Origin: Mycolicibacterium komanii
GTDB lineage: Bacteria > Actinomycetota > Actinomycetes > Mycobacteriales > Mycobacteriaceae
Length of the DNA stretch: 64,000 nucleotides
Direction: 5' to 3'
Assembly (NCBI RefSeq): GCF_001050035.1
Contig: NZ_CVTA01000007.1
Span: forward strand, 1-64,000
Shown: piece after piece, positions 53,008-63,538 of the stretch
Layout of the letters: every line of letters starts with the position of its first letter
Position numbering within the stretch: position 1 is the first letter of the stretch
Notes under the pieces: model-generated
Database searches by the model: none
What the model was told of the DNA's origin: nothing
The model's input: only the letters and a program-made list of their open reading frames with translations
Program-made: the position numbers and the translations under genes

Positions 53008-53253
53008 CTACTGCGGTTCACCCGTCGGGATGGTGTAGGGCGCCGTGGTGATCGGTGGTACCGCGATCGACGTCTCCGGAGTGGAGGGCGCCGTCGACTT
53101 CGTCGACGTCTCCCCGGTCGTCAATTGCGGCGCCGCGACCGCCGGCGCGCCGGTCGCGGAGTGGGTCTCGGCGTAGGCCAACGTCAACCCGCTCGCAAAC
53201 ACGGCCCCGGCGCCGACCATCGCCAACAACAGCTTCAATCGCCTCGAATTCAC
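53008..53253 (-). CDS. Small exported protein
   Basis: About 81 aa from the GTG at 53253 (MNSRRLKLLLAMVG), behind TGGAG; a GTG five codons earlier is possible. The N-terminal hydrophobic segment (residues 6-24) followed by a Thr/Pro/Ala-rich tail suggests a secreted or membrane-anchored small protein. Function unknown. Confidence 0.6.
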   Translation of the reverse strand: MNSRRLKLLLAMVGAGAVFASGLTLAYAETHSATGAPAVAAPQLTTGETSTKSTAPSTPETSIAVPPITTAPYTIPTGEPQ

Positions 53254-53461
53254 GTCTGATCGCTCCACTCGAAATATCTCGGCAAACTTGAAAAGCCGAG
53301 CTCCTCTGTCCCAAAACGGCGCTGTCATATACGGATTCGACAACCGCCCGCACAACCGGAACATTCCCGCTTCACGGCGATTTCTCAACTGAATTTCCGC
53401 CGGGGTCGGCGATGTGCGCATCCCACACGTAGCGGCAACCGCTCCGCTTTAGAGTCGTGAC

Positions 53462-54184
53462 GTGGCGAAAACCAGTCCAGCCGACGACCGGGTGCGGCTC
53501 AACGGCGCGCACGTCGCGGCCACCGTCGACCAACTCGAACGTCGTATCGACGCGCGGTTCGGCCAGCGCGGCCTGACCAGGACCGCGCGCGAACTCGGCC
53601 AGCTCGTGACGTCGGTCGACGACGAGGCGACCCTGTCGCACGAACGACTTCGCCGCACCACGTTGGCCGCCCGCGCCACGAGCATCGCCATCATCGTCGC
53701 CGCCCTCATCGCTCTCGGGTACGGCCTGCGCTCGGCGGTTCTCGACGGGTTGGACCGCACCGCCGACTGGGTGCCGCTGACCGAAAGCGTGGTCAACGAT
53801 CTGATCTTCGCCGCAATCGCCGTGGTGTTCCTCTGGGCGTTTCCCGAAAGGCTCGAGCGCCGTTCGCTGCTCGGGCTGCTGCACCGCCTGCGATCACTCA
53901 CCCACGTCATCGACATGCACCAGCTGTCGAAGGATCCCGAGCAGGTCAACCCGAACTACGTGCCCACCGCTCAGAGCGCACCGCACGGACTCGACGCCGA
54001 GCAACTCCACCACTACCTGAACTACTGCTCCGAACTGCTGAGCCTGACGGCCAAGACCGCGGCGCTGTGCGCCGAACACACCACCGACGGCGTGGTGCTC
54101 GAAACCGTCTCGGACATCGAGAATCTGACCACCCAGCTGTCGAGGAAGATCGGACAGAAGATCTCGTTGTTGCCGCGCGGTTAG
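53462..54184 (+). CDS. Membrane protein, unknown function
   Basis: A 240-aa protein with GTG start (MAKTSPADDRVRLNG). Two close hydrophobic segments (about residues 75-90 and 115-125), flanked by charged helical domains. No family recognised. Convergent with and overlapping the flavoprotein gene by four bases. Confidence 0.75.
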   Translation: MAKTSPADDRVRLNGAHVAATVDQLERRIDARFGQRGLTRTARELGQLVTSVDDEATLSHERLRRTTLAARATSIAIIVAALIALGYGLRSAVLDGLDRTADWVPLTESVVNDLIFAAIAVVFLWAFPERLERRSLLGLLHRLRSLTHVIDMHQLSKDPEQVNPNYVPTAQSAPHGLDAEQLHHYLNYCSELLSLTAKTAALCAEHTTDGVVLETVSDIENLTTQLSRKIGQKISLLPRG

Positions 54185-55362
54185 TCGCGCGCCTTCGGAT
54201 CGCGCCACCCCTCCCAGAACAGAAGGTGCGACCGGACACCGGGATGATTCACGCGGTCGAGTAGCTTGATACCCGCATCCGCGATCGCCGGGACCCCGAC
54301 CACCCGGTGGAACAGCCGACCCAGTCGGTACTGCCGACCCCAGTCCGCGTCGACACGTTGCGCGTAGTTGGTGAAGTCGTCCGGCCCGCCGTTCAGCAGC
54401 GCGGCGACCGCACACTCCCCCGCGGCCATACCGGACTGTAGAGCCTTCGAAATGCCCGCTCCCGAAACGGGTCTGGCGGCGCCCAACGCGTCACCGGCGA
54501 ACAGCACACCCGGGCGCCACGGCGGCCATGCGGTGAAGCCCATCGGAAGCCGCCACGCCTGCAGCGACCTGGATTTCTTCAGCGCATCGAGCGACGGCAG
54601 CCTCCACTCGGGTGGAAGCCCGGCCAGGAATTGACCCAACATCGCCGTGGCGTTGACGCGGTGCCAGTTCCGGTAGCTGGTGCAGTACCCCAACCCGATG
54701 TTGGCACGCCCGCCGCCCAGGGGGAACAACCAGCCGTAGCCGGGCAACTGGTCACCCTCGAACGTCAGCTTCAGATAGATGTCGAGGGTATCGGTGTCGG
54801 GCCGCTCGACGGGCATCTCGGCGCGGATGGCGATCGCCGAATAGCCGTGATACTTCGAGTCGAGATGCAACGCGCGCTTCACGGGTGAATAGGCGCCGTC
54901 GGCGGCGATGACGGCGTCGGCGCGCACCTGTTCGCCGCTGCGCAGCGTCACGCCGCTCACGCGGCCGTCCTCCACGATCGGCGCAACGACCTCCGCCGAT
55001 TCGCGTACGTCGGCGCCCGCGCAGGCGGCGCGTCGCAGCAGCAGCGCGTCGAGGTCGGTGCGGCGGACCACGTGGCCGTGGTCGGGCATGCCGGGGCGAC
55101 GCGGGAACGCCAGGTTCCATTCGCCGGGACTGAACACTTTTGCGCCGTTCACGCGATGGAATCGCGCCACCTCGGTCGCCAGCCCCATCTTCTGCAGGAA
55201 GCTCACCGCACGCGGCGTGAGCCCATCACCGCACGGTTTGTCGCGGGGAAACGCGGCCTTGTCGAGCACGAGAACGCTGGCGCCCGTGCGGGCCGCCTGC
55301 CACGCCGCCGCCGATCCAGCCGGTCCACCGCCGGCGACCACCACGTCGTATCGCTGTGCCAT
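54181..55362 (-). CDS. Geranylgeranyl-reductase-family FAD oxidoreductase
   Basis: A 393-aa flavoprotein starting MAQRYDVVVAGGGPAGSA. FAD motif AGGGPAGSAAAWQAAR, CGDGLTPRA near residue 45, and the substrate-side motif LPGYGWLFPLGGGRANIGLG, characteristic of geranylgeranyl reductase/MenJ-type enzymes that saturate isoprenoid double bonds. In mycobacteria such proteins reduce menaquinone or polyprenyl chains. Overlaps the upstream-strand membrane gene by four bases. Confidence 0.87.
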   Translation of the reverse strand: MAQRYDVVVAGGGPAGSAAAWQAARTGASVLVLDKAAFPRDKPCGDGLTPRAVSFLQKMGLATEVARFHRVNGAKVFSPGEWNLAFPRRPGMPDHGHVVRRTDLDALLLRRAACAGADVRESAEVVAPIVEDGRVSGVTLRSGEQVRADAVIAADGAYSPVKRALHLDSKYHGYSAIAIRAEMPVERPDTDTLDIYLKLTFEGDQLPGYGWLFPLGGGRANIGLGYCTSYRNWHRVNATAMLGQFLAGLPPEWRLPSLDALKKSRSLQAWRLPMGFTAWPPWRPGVLFAGDALGAARPVSGAGISKALQSGMAAGECAVAALLNGGPDDFTNYAQRVDADWGRQYRLGRLFHRVVGVPAIADAGIKLLDRVNHPGVRSHLLFWEGWRDPKARD

Positions 55363-55416
55363 CAGTCTCGTCCCGGCATCGTGCTCTCTCCTGCCCTCGA
55401 CGCTATTCGCCGCGCC

Positions 55417-55438
55417 GCCGACGCGGACCCGCGTCGGC
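55417..55438. promoter_or_regulatory. 22-bp palindrome in a divergent promoter region
   Basis: GCCGACGCGG-AC-CCGCGTCGGC, arms of ten bases around two, between the divergent flavoprotein and mycolyltransferase genes (55 bases from the flavoprotein start). Could be an operator or a hairpin. No regulator gene sits next to it. Confidence 0.5.
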
Positions 55439-55473
55439 CATTACGGAACAGTGACGCACCCCACGCCCGGTAA

Positions 55474-56607
<1,134 letters not shown>

Positions 56608-56608
56608 G

Positions 56609-56663
56609 GTCTCAACGCCACTGGGCGACCGCCTCGTGCGGTCGCCCAGTTCGCGTTGGAGAC
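56609..56663 (+). terminator. Long terminator hairpin after the Ag85-like gene
   Basis: CTGGGCGACCGC-CTCGT-GCGGTCGCCCAG forms a perfect 12-bp stem with a five-base loop (56621-56649). Outer arms GTCTCAACGC and GCGTTGGAGAC extend the structure with one bulged C. It starts two bases after the stop. Strong I-shaped terminator. Confidence 0.7.
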
Positions 56664-56672
56664 AATCACTGC

Positions 56673-58223
56673 GTGACGCAGCAGCCACGACCGACCGTTC
56701 CCGCGCTCCTGGCGCGCGCCTCCGCCGAGTTCGGCGACCACACCTATCTAGTCACCCCGACCGAACGCCTCACCTACCGCGACGCGGACCAGCGCTCGGC
56801 GGTCCTCGCGCGATGGCTTCTGTGCCAGGGTGTCGGCAAGGGGACCCGCGTCGGGTTGTTCTTCCCCAACGGCGTCGACTGGATCGTCTGGTGGCTGGCC
56901 GTCTCGCGCGTCGGCGCGCTGGCGGTTCCCCTCAGCACGCTCTACGCCCCCGCGGAGATCGCCAAGGTGGCACGGCTGGCCGACGTCGCGGTGATCGTCG
57001 CTCCCGGCCACGTCCTGAGCATCGATGTCGCGGAGCGGTTCGAAGCGGCCTGGCCGGAGTTGGCGACCCAACAGGGCGGACGGCTGGCCATGACGAACGC
57101 CCCGTACCTGCGTCGCATCGTCGTCGTCGACGGCCCTGTTCCCTCGTGGGCCACCGGGTGTGAGAGCGACGGTGTGCCCGCCGAGGTGCTGTCCGCAGCC
57201 GAGGCCGACGTTTCTCCCGCCGATCTCGCGGTCGTGATCCACACGTCGGGCTCGACCGCGGATCCCAAGGGCGTCATGCACACCCACGGCACCCTCGTGC
57301 GGCAGACGTCCACGTGGCCGGCCGCGATCCGGGCGGTCACGAAAAGCGAAGGCGCGGTGCGGATCCTGTGCGCGATGCCGTTCTTCTGGGTGGGCGGGCT
57401 GCTCGCGGCCACCGGCGCGCTGCACGAACCCGTCACCGTGCTCGTCCTGCCCCGCCTGGACGCAGAGGTTGCGCTGGATCTGATCGAGCGCGAGCGGGCG
57501 GCGGGCGTCATCGGGTGGCCCGCGTTCACCCAGCGGATGCGCGAACATCCGAGCTTCGCCGGCCGGGATCTGTCCAGCGCACCGATGCTGCGCGATGGGC
57601 CGCTCGACATCGCGATGGTCGACGTCCCCGACGGATATCCCGTGCACCGCACCATGTCCGAGACCGCGGGCGGGTTCGCGTTCACCGACATGTGCATCGT
57701 CGACGACGACGGCGCCCCGGTGCCCGACGGTGAGGTCGGCGAACTGCTGATCCGCGGGATGGGCGTGATGGCCGGTTACAACAAGCGCGAGCGGTGGGAG
57801 ACCTTCGACGAAAATGGTTGGTATCACACGGGTGACCGCGTCTACCGCAAACCGGGTGACCCGCGGCTGTTCTACGTCGGCCGCACCACGGACATGATCA
57901 AATCCGCGGGCGCCAACGTCTCGCCGCTCGAGGTCCAGGCGGTCATCGAGGAATTCCCCGGCGTGGCACAGTGTCTGGTGTTCGGTATCGACGATCCCCA
58001 TCGCGGAGAACAGGTTTGCGCCGTCGTCGTACCCACCGCCGCCGGCATCGACGTCGAGGCACTGGCCGCTCACACCCGCGCGCACCTGTCCGCGTACAAG
58101 GTGCCGGACCGCTGGGTTCTGGCCTCGAGCGATCAGATCCCGATCCTGTCCAGCGGCAAGTTCGACCGCAAGACGCTGAGCGCGATGATCGCCGACGGCG
58201 CCCTCGAGTCGGCCGGCGGGTGA
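56673..58223 (+). CDS. Acyl-CoA ligase (class I adenylate-forming)
   Basis: A 516-aa enzyme with GTG start (MTQQPRPTVPALLARAS). P-loop HTSGSTADPKGVMHTH, A5 motif MSETAGG, YHTGDR, and C-terminal Lys in SSGKFDRKTL. Activates a carboxylic acid (fatty, aromatic or other) as an acyl-CoA. Four bases overlap with, or six bases before, the dehalogenase gene, so the pair forms an operon. Confidence 0.88.
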   Translation: MTQQPRPTVPALLARASAEFGDHTYLVTPTERLTYRDADQRSAVLARWLLCQGVGKGTRVGLFFPNGVDWIVWWLAVSRVGALAVPLSTLYAPAEIAKVARLADVAVIVAPGHVLSIDVAERFEAAWPELATQQGGRLAMTNAPYLRRIVVVDGPVPSWATGCESDGVPAEVLSAAEADVSPADLAVVIHTSGSTADPKGVMHTHGTLVRQTSTWPAAIRAVTKSEGAVRILCAMPFFWVGGLLAATGALHEPVTVLVLPRLDAEVALDLIERERAAGVIGWPAFTQRMREHPSFAGRDLSSAPMLRDGPLDIAMVDVPDGYPVHRTMSETAGGFAFTDMCIVDDDGAPVPDGEVGELLIRGMGVMAGYNKRERWETFDENGWYHTGDRVYRKPGDPRLFYVGRTTDMIKSAGANVSPLEVQAVIEEFPGVAQCLVFGIDDPHRGEQVCAVVVPTAAGIDVEALAAHTRAHLSAYKVPDRWVLASSDQIPILSSGKFDRKTLSAMIADGALESAGG

Positions 58224-58228
58224 GTCGG

Positions 58229-59188
58229 ATGGCTGTTCTGAGAACACCCGACGAGCGTTTCGCCGCGTTGCCCGACTACCCGTTCGAACCCGCGTACGTC
58301 GAGGTCCAGACACGCGGAATCGACCCGCTGAGAATGCATTACGTCGACGCGGGACCGGCCGACGCGCCCGTCGTCGTGCTGTTGCACGGCCAACCCACCT
58401 GGTCGTATCTGTACCGGCACGTGATCGGCGTCCTGCTCGATGCTGGTCTGCGCGTGATCGCGCCCGACAACATCGGTTACGGACGGTCTGACAAGCCGAC
58501 CGACCCGACGGCCTACACGTTCAAGCGCCACGTCGACTGGGTGCACAGCGCGATCACCCGGTTGAACCTGACCGACATCACGCTGGTCGTGCAGGACTGG
58601 GGCGGACCCATCGGGCTCAGTGTGCTTGCCCGCGAACCGGACCGGTTCGCTCGCGTCGTCGCGAGCAACACGATCCTGCACACGTGCGACCCCGCACTCG
58701 CGGGCAGGCTCGAGTGGCCGCACCACGGCGTCGGTGACGGTCAGGTCATCCACCAGGAGACCCTCCTCGACTACGTGGCGTTCTACCAACGATCACCGGA
58801 CCTCGTTCCGAGCTTCTTCCTCGACGCGGTGGCCGGGCCGTTGAGCCCCGACGTCCTGGCCGCCTACGACGCGCCGTTCCCGAATCGGGAGTTCACCGCC
58901 GGACTGCGTCAGATGACGGCGTTGATCCCGTTGACTCGCAACGATCCCGGCGCCGCGATCGGGCGCGAGACCATGGCCGCGCTCGGCGAGTGGCGACGGC
59001 CGTTCCTCACGGCCTACTCCGACGGTGATCCGCCGACGCGGGGCTGGGACAAGGTCTTCGTCGACCACGTGCCGGGCGCAAAGGGCCAACCCCATACGAC
59101 CATCGAGGGTGCGGGTCACTTCGTGCAGGAACAGCGGGGCGGCGAACTCGGGCGCATCGTCGCCGAATTCGTCACCCGCACCGCGTGA
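58229..59188 (+). CDS. Haloalkane dehalogenase (HLD-I type)
   Basis: A 319-aa hydrolase from ATG 58229 (MAVLRTPDERFAALP), which matches the family start; a GTG three codons earlier overlaps the ligase stop. Oxyanion HGQPTWS, nucleophile Asp123 followed by halide-binding Trp124 (VQDWGGPIG) and His297 (GHFVQEQ). The usual HGEPTW is HGQPTW here. Hydrolyses a carbon-halogen bond or a related ester. Immediately convergent with the next gene. Confidence 0.86.
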   Translation: MAVLRTPDERFAALPDYPFEPAYVEVQTRGIDPLRMHYVDAGPADAPVVVLLHGQPTWSYLYRHVIGVLLDAGLRVIAPDNIGYGRSDKPTDPTAYTFKRHVDWVHSAITRLNLTDITLVVQDWGGPIGLSVLAREPDRFARVVASNTILHTCDPALAGRLEWPHHGVGDGQVIHQETLLDYVAFYQRSPDLVPSFFLDAVAGPLSPDVLAAYDAPFPNREFTAGLRQMTALIPLTRNDPGAAIGRETMAALGEWRRPFLTAYSDGDPPTRGWDKVFVDHVPGAKGQPHTTIEGAGHFVQEQRGGELGRIVAEFVTRTA

Positions 59189-60373
59189 TCAGAGCCCGAA
59201 TTGGTCGTCGATGATGCCGAGCCAGACCTGGGCGGCGTCGATCGCCACCTTCTCGCTGATGAACGCGTGCTGCGTGCCGGTGTACATGTCCCGGAACGCC
59301 CGTTCCAATCGGCTGCCCTCGCGAATCGCACTGGTGCCCGCGACCAGATGCGCCCACTCCGCACACTGGCGCGCCACATCCGTGGCGTACACCGCGGCCA
59401 CCCGCATGTCCGCCCGCAGTGCCGGGGTGAGGTCGTCGCCCGCCGCGACGGCGGCCTCGGCGGTGGCGAAGGCGTCGAGCACCAGCAACCGCGCCGCCCG
59501 CCAGGCTGCGACGTGATGTGCCAGACCCTTCTGGAACGTCGGCCGACTGGCCAGCGACGCCATATCGCTCATCCGGAACTTCGTGGCGGCGAGTTCTTCG
59601 ACGTCGTCGAGCATGCTCTTCGCGACGCCCAGCGCCCACGACGCGTGCCCGGCGGCGGTGACCGGCATCATGCCCATCCGCATCGCGGGTGACGATCCGC
59701 GCAGCGGCTCCCGGGTGAACAACGCGAACGTGCGCTCGGCGGGGACGAACACGTCCTCGACGCTGTAGTCGTAGGAGCCCGTTCCCTTGAGCCCCTGCAC
59801 ATACCAGCCGTCGTTGAAACTCACCTGCTCGCGCGGCAGGATCGCGATCTGCATATCCGGCACACCTTCGCTGACCCAGCGCATCTCGGTGCCGTCCATC
59901 GGCAGGAAGCCCGCAGCGACATACTGCGAGTGCCCGATCCCCGAACCGAAGCTCCACGACCCGGTCAACTGGTATCCGCCCGCTACGGCGGTGCCCTGAC
60001 CGTTGGGGAAGAACTGCCCGCCCATGGTGACCCGGTTGTCGTGCGCGGTGAACACCTCGGTGAACCCGGCATCCGGCAGGTAGGCGGCGGCTGCGAACGA
60101 CGACGGCAGGTTGGCGATGCCGACCCAACCGAAAGAACCGTCCTGCCATGCCATTTCGATCCAGGTCTCGATCATCTCGGCGAAGGACGGCTCGCTGCCG
60201 CCGGCGGGCACCGGGTTGAACGCCGTCATCAACCCGCAGTCCCACATCGCGTCGACGACTGCCGAGCTGAGCGTGCGCTGTTGCTCCGACTCACCGGCTT
60301 CCCGTTGCACGATCTCGCGCAGGCCGCGCACCTGCCCGGCGATGCCCCCGGCTGCTTCCAATGTCGACGTCAT
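59189..60373 (-). CDS. Acyl-CoA-dehydrogenase-fold flavin monooxygenase (HsaA-like)
   Basis: A 394-aa flavoprotein starting MTSTLEAAGGIAGQVRGL. Middle segment GSWSFGSGIGHSQYVAAGFLP and late VAGTSAIREGSRLERAFRDM fit the group that includes HsaA and DszC-type flavin-dependent monooxygenases rather than true acyl-CoA dehydrogenases. Needs a reduced flavin supplied by a separate reductase. Stops adjacent to the dehalogenase gene in a palindromic TGATCA junction. Confidence 0.83.
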   Translation of the reverse strand: MTSTLEAAGGIAGQVRGLREIVQREAGESEQQRTLSSAVVDAMWDCGLMTAFNPVPAGGSEPSFAEMIETWIEMAWQDGSFGWVGIANLPSSFAAAAYLPDAGFTEVFTAHDNRVTMGGQFFPNGQGTAVAGGYQLTGSWSFGSGIGHSQYVAAGFLPMDGTEMRWVSEGVPDMQIAILPREQVSFNDGWYVQGLKGTGSYDYSVEDVFVPAERTFALFTREPLRGSSPAMRMGMMPVTAAGHASWALGVAKSMLDDVEELAATKFRMSDMASLASRPTFQKGLAHHVAAWRAARLLVLDAFATAEAAVAAGDDLTPALRADMRVAAVYATDVARQCAEWAHLVAGTSAIREGSRLERAFRDMYTGTQHAFISEKVAIDAAQVWLGIIDDQFGL

Positions 60374-60419
60374 CAGTCCTCTCTATCAGCGATCGTCTCT
60401 CCGCACATACACTTCGGCC

Positions 60420-60866
60420 GTGCACGTCACCGCGCTCAACGTCGCTCCGGGCAGCCGGTTGCCGATGCGCTCTGTCGGTGAGGTGGTCGCCGAGGCGGGC
60501 ACCGGCCTGGTCGGCGACCGCTACCACGGCACCCGCCACCGCCACGTCACCGTCCAGTCCCAGGAGTCGTTGGACCGCGCGGCGACCGATCTCGGCTACG
60601 CGTTTTATCAGGCCCAGACCCGGCGCAACGTGACGGTGGACGCCGGCGAGATCCCCACCAAGCCGGGTACGCGGTTGCTGATCGGCGATGTGCTGTTGGA
60701 GGTCGTGCGGGTATCGGCGCCGTGTCGCCTGCTCGACGACTGGATCGGTACGGGCGCCGCGGCTGCGCTGCGCCGCCGGGGTGGCTCGGCCTGTCGCTTG
60801 CTCACCTCGGGCACGATCCGCGTCGGCGATCCGGTCGAAGTGCTGACCGCGTCAGAGCCGCAGTGA
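60420..60866 (+). CDS. Short MOSC domain protein
   Basis: A 148-aa protein with GTG start (MHVTALNVAPGSRLPM). VGDRYHGTRHRHVTVQSQ and conserved Cys in VSAPCRLLDDW identify the MOSC fold, the third in this window, without additional domains. Ends in a palindromic junction with the RipD-like gene. Confidence 0.85.
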   Translation: MHVTALNVAPGSRLPMRSVGEVVAEAGTGLVGDRYHGTRHRHVTVQSQESLDRAATDLGYAFYQAQTRRNVTVDAGEIPTKPGTRLLIGDVLLEVVRVSAPCRLLDDWIGTGAAAALRRRGGSACRLLTSGTIRVGDPVEVLTASEPQ

Positions 60867-60868
60867 CC

Positions 60869-61411
60869 TCACTTGATGATGCGAACCAGGTACGGCGTCA
60901 TGTTGGCGGTCCGCACCGGCGACACCGCGACGCCCTGCTCGGTGGCCTCCAACATCTGGTTATTGCCGACGAACAACGCGACGCTCTGGTTTCCGTTGGG
61001 GCCGTAGAAGATCAGATCACCGGGCAGTGCCTCGGAGGGCAACACCTTCTGGCCGACGTTGTACTGCGCGCCCGACGACCGCGGCAGCTTGACCCCGACG
61101 CCGGCGAACGAATAGACCATGAGGCCCGACGCGTCGAATCCGACGGTGCTGACGGCCGGGTCCAGGCCAACGATGTGGCCTTCGCGGTCGAGTCCGGCGA
61201 CGTTGTCGGCCGTGCCGCTGCCCTTCGTCGGACCGTTCGCATCGCCCCCGCCGTAGGAGAACGGGACGCCACGCTGGGAAAGCCCGCGGGCGATGACGAG
61301 ATCGACCGCCTGCTGGTTGGCCGCGGACCGCGGCGATGGTGCGGCGGCCGCCACCCCAGGAACGGTCACCAACAGGGCGACGCCGATCACCAAGGCGTAG
61401 ATGCGTTTCAT
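60869..61411 (-). CDS. ripD: RipD-like NlpC/P60 protein, catalytically inactive
   Basis: A 180-aa exported protein from ATG at 61411 (MKRIYALVIGVALLV). Signal peptide to about residue 23, then an NlpC/P60 domain in which the usual catalytic Cys is Ala94 (GFDASGLM) and the usual His is Ser143 (NQSVALF); Glu155 is kept. This matches RipD, which binds peptidoglycan but does not cut it. The C-terminal extension seen in M. tuberculosis RipD is absent; the protein ends right after the domain. Confidence 0.88.
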   Translation of the reverse strand: MKRIYALVIGVALLVTVPGVAAAAPSPRSAANQQAVDLVIARGLSQRGVPFSYGGGDANGPTKGSGTADNVAGLDREGHIVGLDPAVSTVGFDASGLMVYSFAGVGVKLPRSSGAQYNVGQKVLPSEALPGDLIFYGPNGNQSVALFVGNNQMLEATEQGVAVSPVRTANMTPYLVRIIK

Positions 61412-61570
61412 GGTTCGTTGCTCTTTCTCGACTGCGCGCATACCTATGGCGCTGTATCCACTTGTACCGGTTTGTTTGCTCGTAGCGCCAATTCGCGCCT
61501 GGCCCAGCGCCAATGAGATGCAGTACCGTAACCGAACAGTGATTACTCCCCTGGTTTACGGCGTGCGGCG

Positions 61571-62779
61571 ATGACCGAGCGTGTCGCGGTCGTCGGCGGC
61601 GGCATCATCGGCGTCGCGGTCGCCCGCGAGATCGTGCGGCGTCGTCCGGACTCCGATGTCACGTTGTTCGAGAAGGAAGACCGCCTGGCCTCGCATCAGA
61701 CGGGCCGAAACAGCGGCGTCGTGCACGCGGGGCTGTACTACGAACCCGGGTCCCAGAAGGCCCTCCTCTGTCGTCGCGGGGTGGGTCTGCTCGAAGCGTT
61801 CTGCGCCGAGCGCGGGATCCGCCGTATCGCCTGCGGCAAGGTGCTGGTCGCGCTCACGGACGAGGAAAGGGCCCGCCTCGCCGACATCGAGCGGCGGGCG
61901 GTGGCCAACGGCGTCCCCGGGGTTCGGATCATCGGGGCACACGAACTGCGCGAGCTCGAGCCCAATGTGCGCGGGATCGCGGCTCTGCACTCACCGTCGA
62001 CCTCGATCGTCGACTACGCCGAGGTCACCAGGCAGCTGGCCGCCGACGCCACCGGCGCCGGCGCGAAAGTGCTTCCCGGGCACCGGGTGACGGGCCTGCA
62101 AGTGGGTGACACCGAAGTGGTCGTGAGCGCACGCACCGGCGCCGACGGGACGCAGGCCAGGTTCGACCGGGTCGTCGTGTGCGGCGGTCTGCAGAGCGAC
62201 CGGCTCGCCGAGATGGCCGGGGACGGGCCGAATCCGGTGATCATGCCGTTCCGTGGCGAGTACTACGCGTTGAAACCGCACCGACGCGACCTGGTCAACG
62301 GTTTGGTCTATCCCGTGCCCGACCCGCGGTACCCGTTTCTCGGGGTGCACGTCACCCCGCGGGTGGACGGCGAGGTGCTGATCGGGCCGAACGCGGTCCT
62401 GGCGCTCGCACGCGAGGGCTACACGTGGGGAACGGTGTCGCTGCGCGATCTGGGCGCCATCGCGTCGACACCGGCCTTCTGGCGGTTCGCCCGACGGCAC
62501 TGGCGCACGGGGATCCGCGAAGTGTCCGGGTCGCTGTCCAAGCGTCGCTTCATCACCGCCGCGAGGGCCTATGTGCCCGCGTTGGGCGACGATGACGTGG
62601 TCCACGGCACCGCGGGAGTGCGCGCGCAGGCCCTCGATCCCGACGGCGGCCTCGTCGACGACTTCCGGATCAGCGTTCGCGGCCGCGTCGTGGTGCTGCG
62701 CAATGCACCGTCGCCCGCGGCGACATCGGCGCTCGCGATCGCCGAGCACGTCGTCGACACCTTCGAAGCCGCACAGTGA
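61571..62779 (+). CDS. lhgO: L-2-hydroxyglutarate oxidase
   Basis: A 402-aa flavoprotein starting MTERVAVVGGGIIGVAV. FAD motif VVGGGIIGVAVAREI, then QTGRNSGVVHAGLYY, a hallmark of LhgO, and GEYYALKP further on. Oxidises L-2-hydroxyglutarate to 2-oxoglutarate, feeding electrons to the quinone pool; a metabolite repair role. Stands alone with a 159-base upstream gap. Confidence 0.88.
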   Translation: MTERVAVVGGGIIGVAVAREIVRRRPDSDVTLFEKEDRLASHQTGRNSGVVHAGLYYEPGSQKALLCRRGVGLLEAFCAERGIRRIACGKVLVALTDEERARLADIERRAVANGVPGVRIIGAHELRELEPNVRGIAALHSPSTSIVDYAEVTRQLAADATGAGAKVLPGHRVTGLQVGDTEVVVSARTGADGTQARFDRVVVCGGLQSDRLAEMAGDGPNPVIMPFRGEYYALKPHRRDLVNGLVYPVPDPRYPFLGVHVTPRVDGEVLIGPNAVLALAREGYTWGTVSLRDLGAIASTPAFWRFARRHWRTGIREVSGSLSKRRFITAARAYVPALGDDDVVHGTAGVRAQALDPDGGLVDDFRISVRGRVVVLRNAPSPAATSALAIAEHVVDTFEAAQ

Positions 62780-62796
62780 TTCGCGAAGGTCGATGA

Positions 62797-63465
62797 TCAG
62801 ACCGGGCGCACCGCCTTGAAGAACGCCACGTGTCCGAACACGCGCACGCGCTGGTGGCCGACCTGGGTGCACTCGAAGCCGACGGCACTAAGTTGTCGCG
62901 GTATCGCATCGCCGCGATTGCCTGCAGCGTGTGCACTCCGCATGAGGCGGCGCGCCAGCGCGCCGTCGTCAGCGGGCACCTCGCCACCGACGTCGACCAG
63001 GTGTAGTTCGCCGCCAGGCCGCAGGACGCGGAAGATCTGCTCGGCGGCAGAGCCTTTCGCGTCGTCGTCGAGGTGATGCCACATCATCGACGACAGCACC
63101 CGGTCGAACATCCCATCGGCGTACGGGAGATTTTGGACGTATCCACGGTCGAATATGACGTCGGTCCGTCCGCGGGCCTTGCGTTCGGCACGGCGCAACG
63201 CCAGCGGATCGGGGTCACATCCGGTCGCTTCGATGCCGGGGTGCGCCTGACGCGCCGCGATGATGAGATTGCCGGTGCCACAGCCGACTTCGAGGACCGT
63301 CATCCCGGAGTGGAGGTCGGCCTGATCAATCAGGGTGCGATACGCCCGTCGGAATCCCAGCACGCGGGTCAGCAGGTCGTAGGCGGGCAGGAACAGGTCG
63401 TGACCCGCTGCGGGCAGATAGTCGTGACCCCTCGTCGACTCGGTAGTAGGAGTATTTTCCGTCAT
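62797..63465 (-). CDS. Class I SAM-dependent methyltransferase
   Basis: A 222-aa methyltransferase starting MTENTPTTESTRGHD. Motif I VLEVGCGTGNLIIAAR, motif II CDPDPLALRRAER, and later LRPGGELHLVDVGG. The target is unknown. Convergent with lhgO and divergent from the AraC-like gene with a 73-base spacer. Confidence 0.87.
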   Translation of the reverse strand: MTENTPTTESTRGHDYLPAAGHDLFLPAYDLLTRVLGFRRAYRTLIDQADLHSGMTVLEVGCGTGNLIIAARQAHPGIEATGCDPDPLALRRAERKARGRTDVIFDRGYVQNLPYADGMFDRVLSSMMWHHLDDDAKGSAAEQIFRVLRPGGELHLVDVGGEVPADDGALARRLMRSAHAAGNRGDAIPRQLSAVGFECTQVGHQRVRVFGHVAFFKAVRPV

Positions 63466-63538
63466 GGGGCCATCGTGAACCCATTACCGCTAGCAGTGTT
63501 GGGTGATCATTGGCAAGAGTTGGACTATCTTTCGATGC

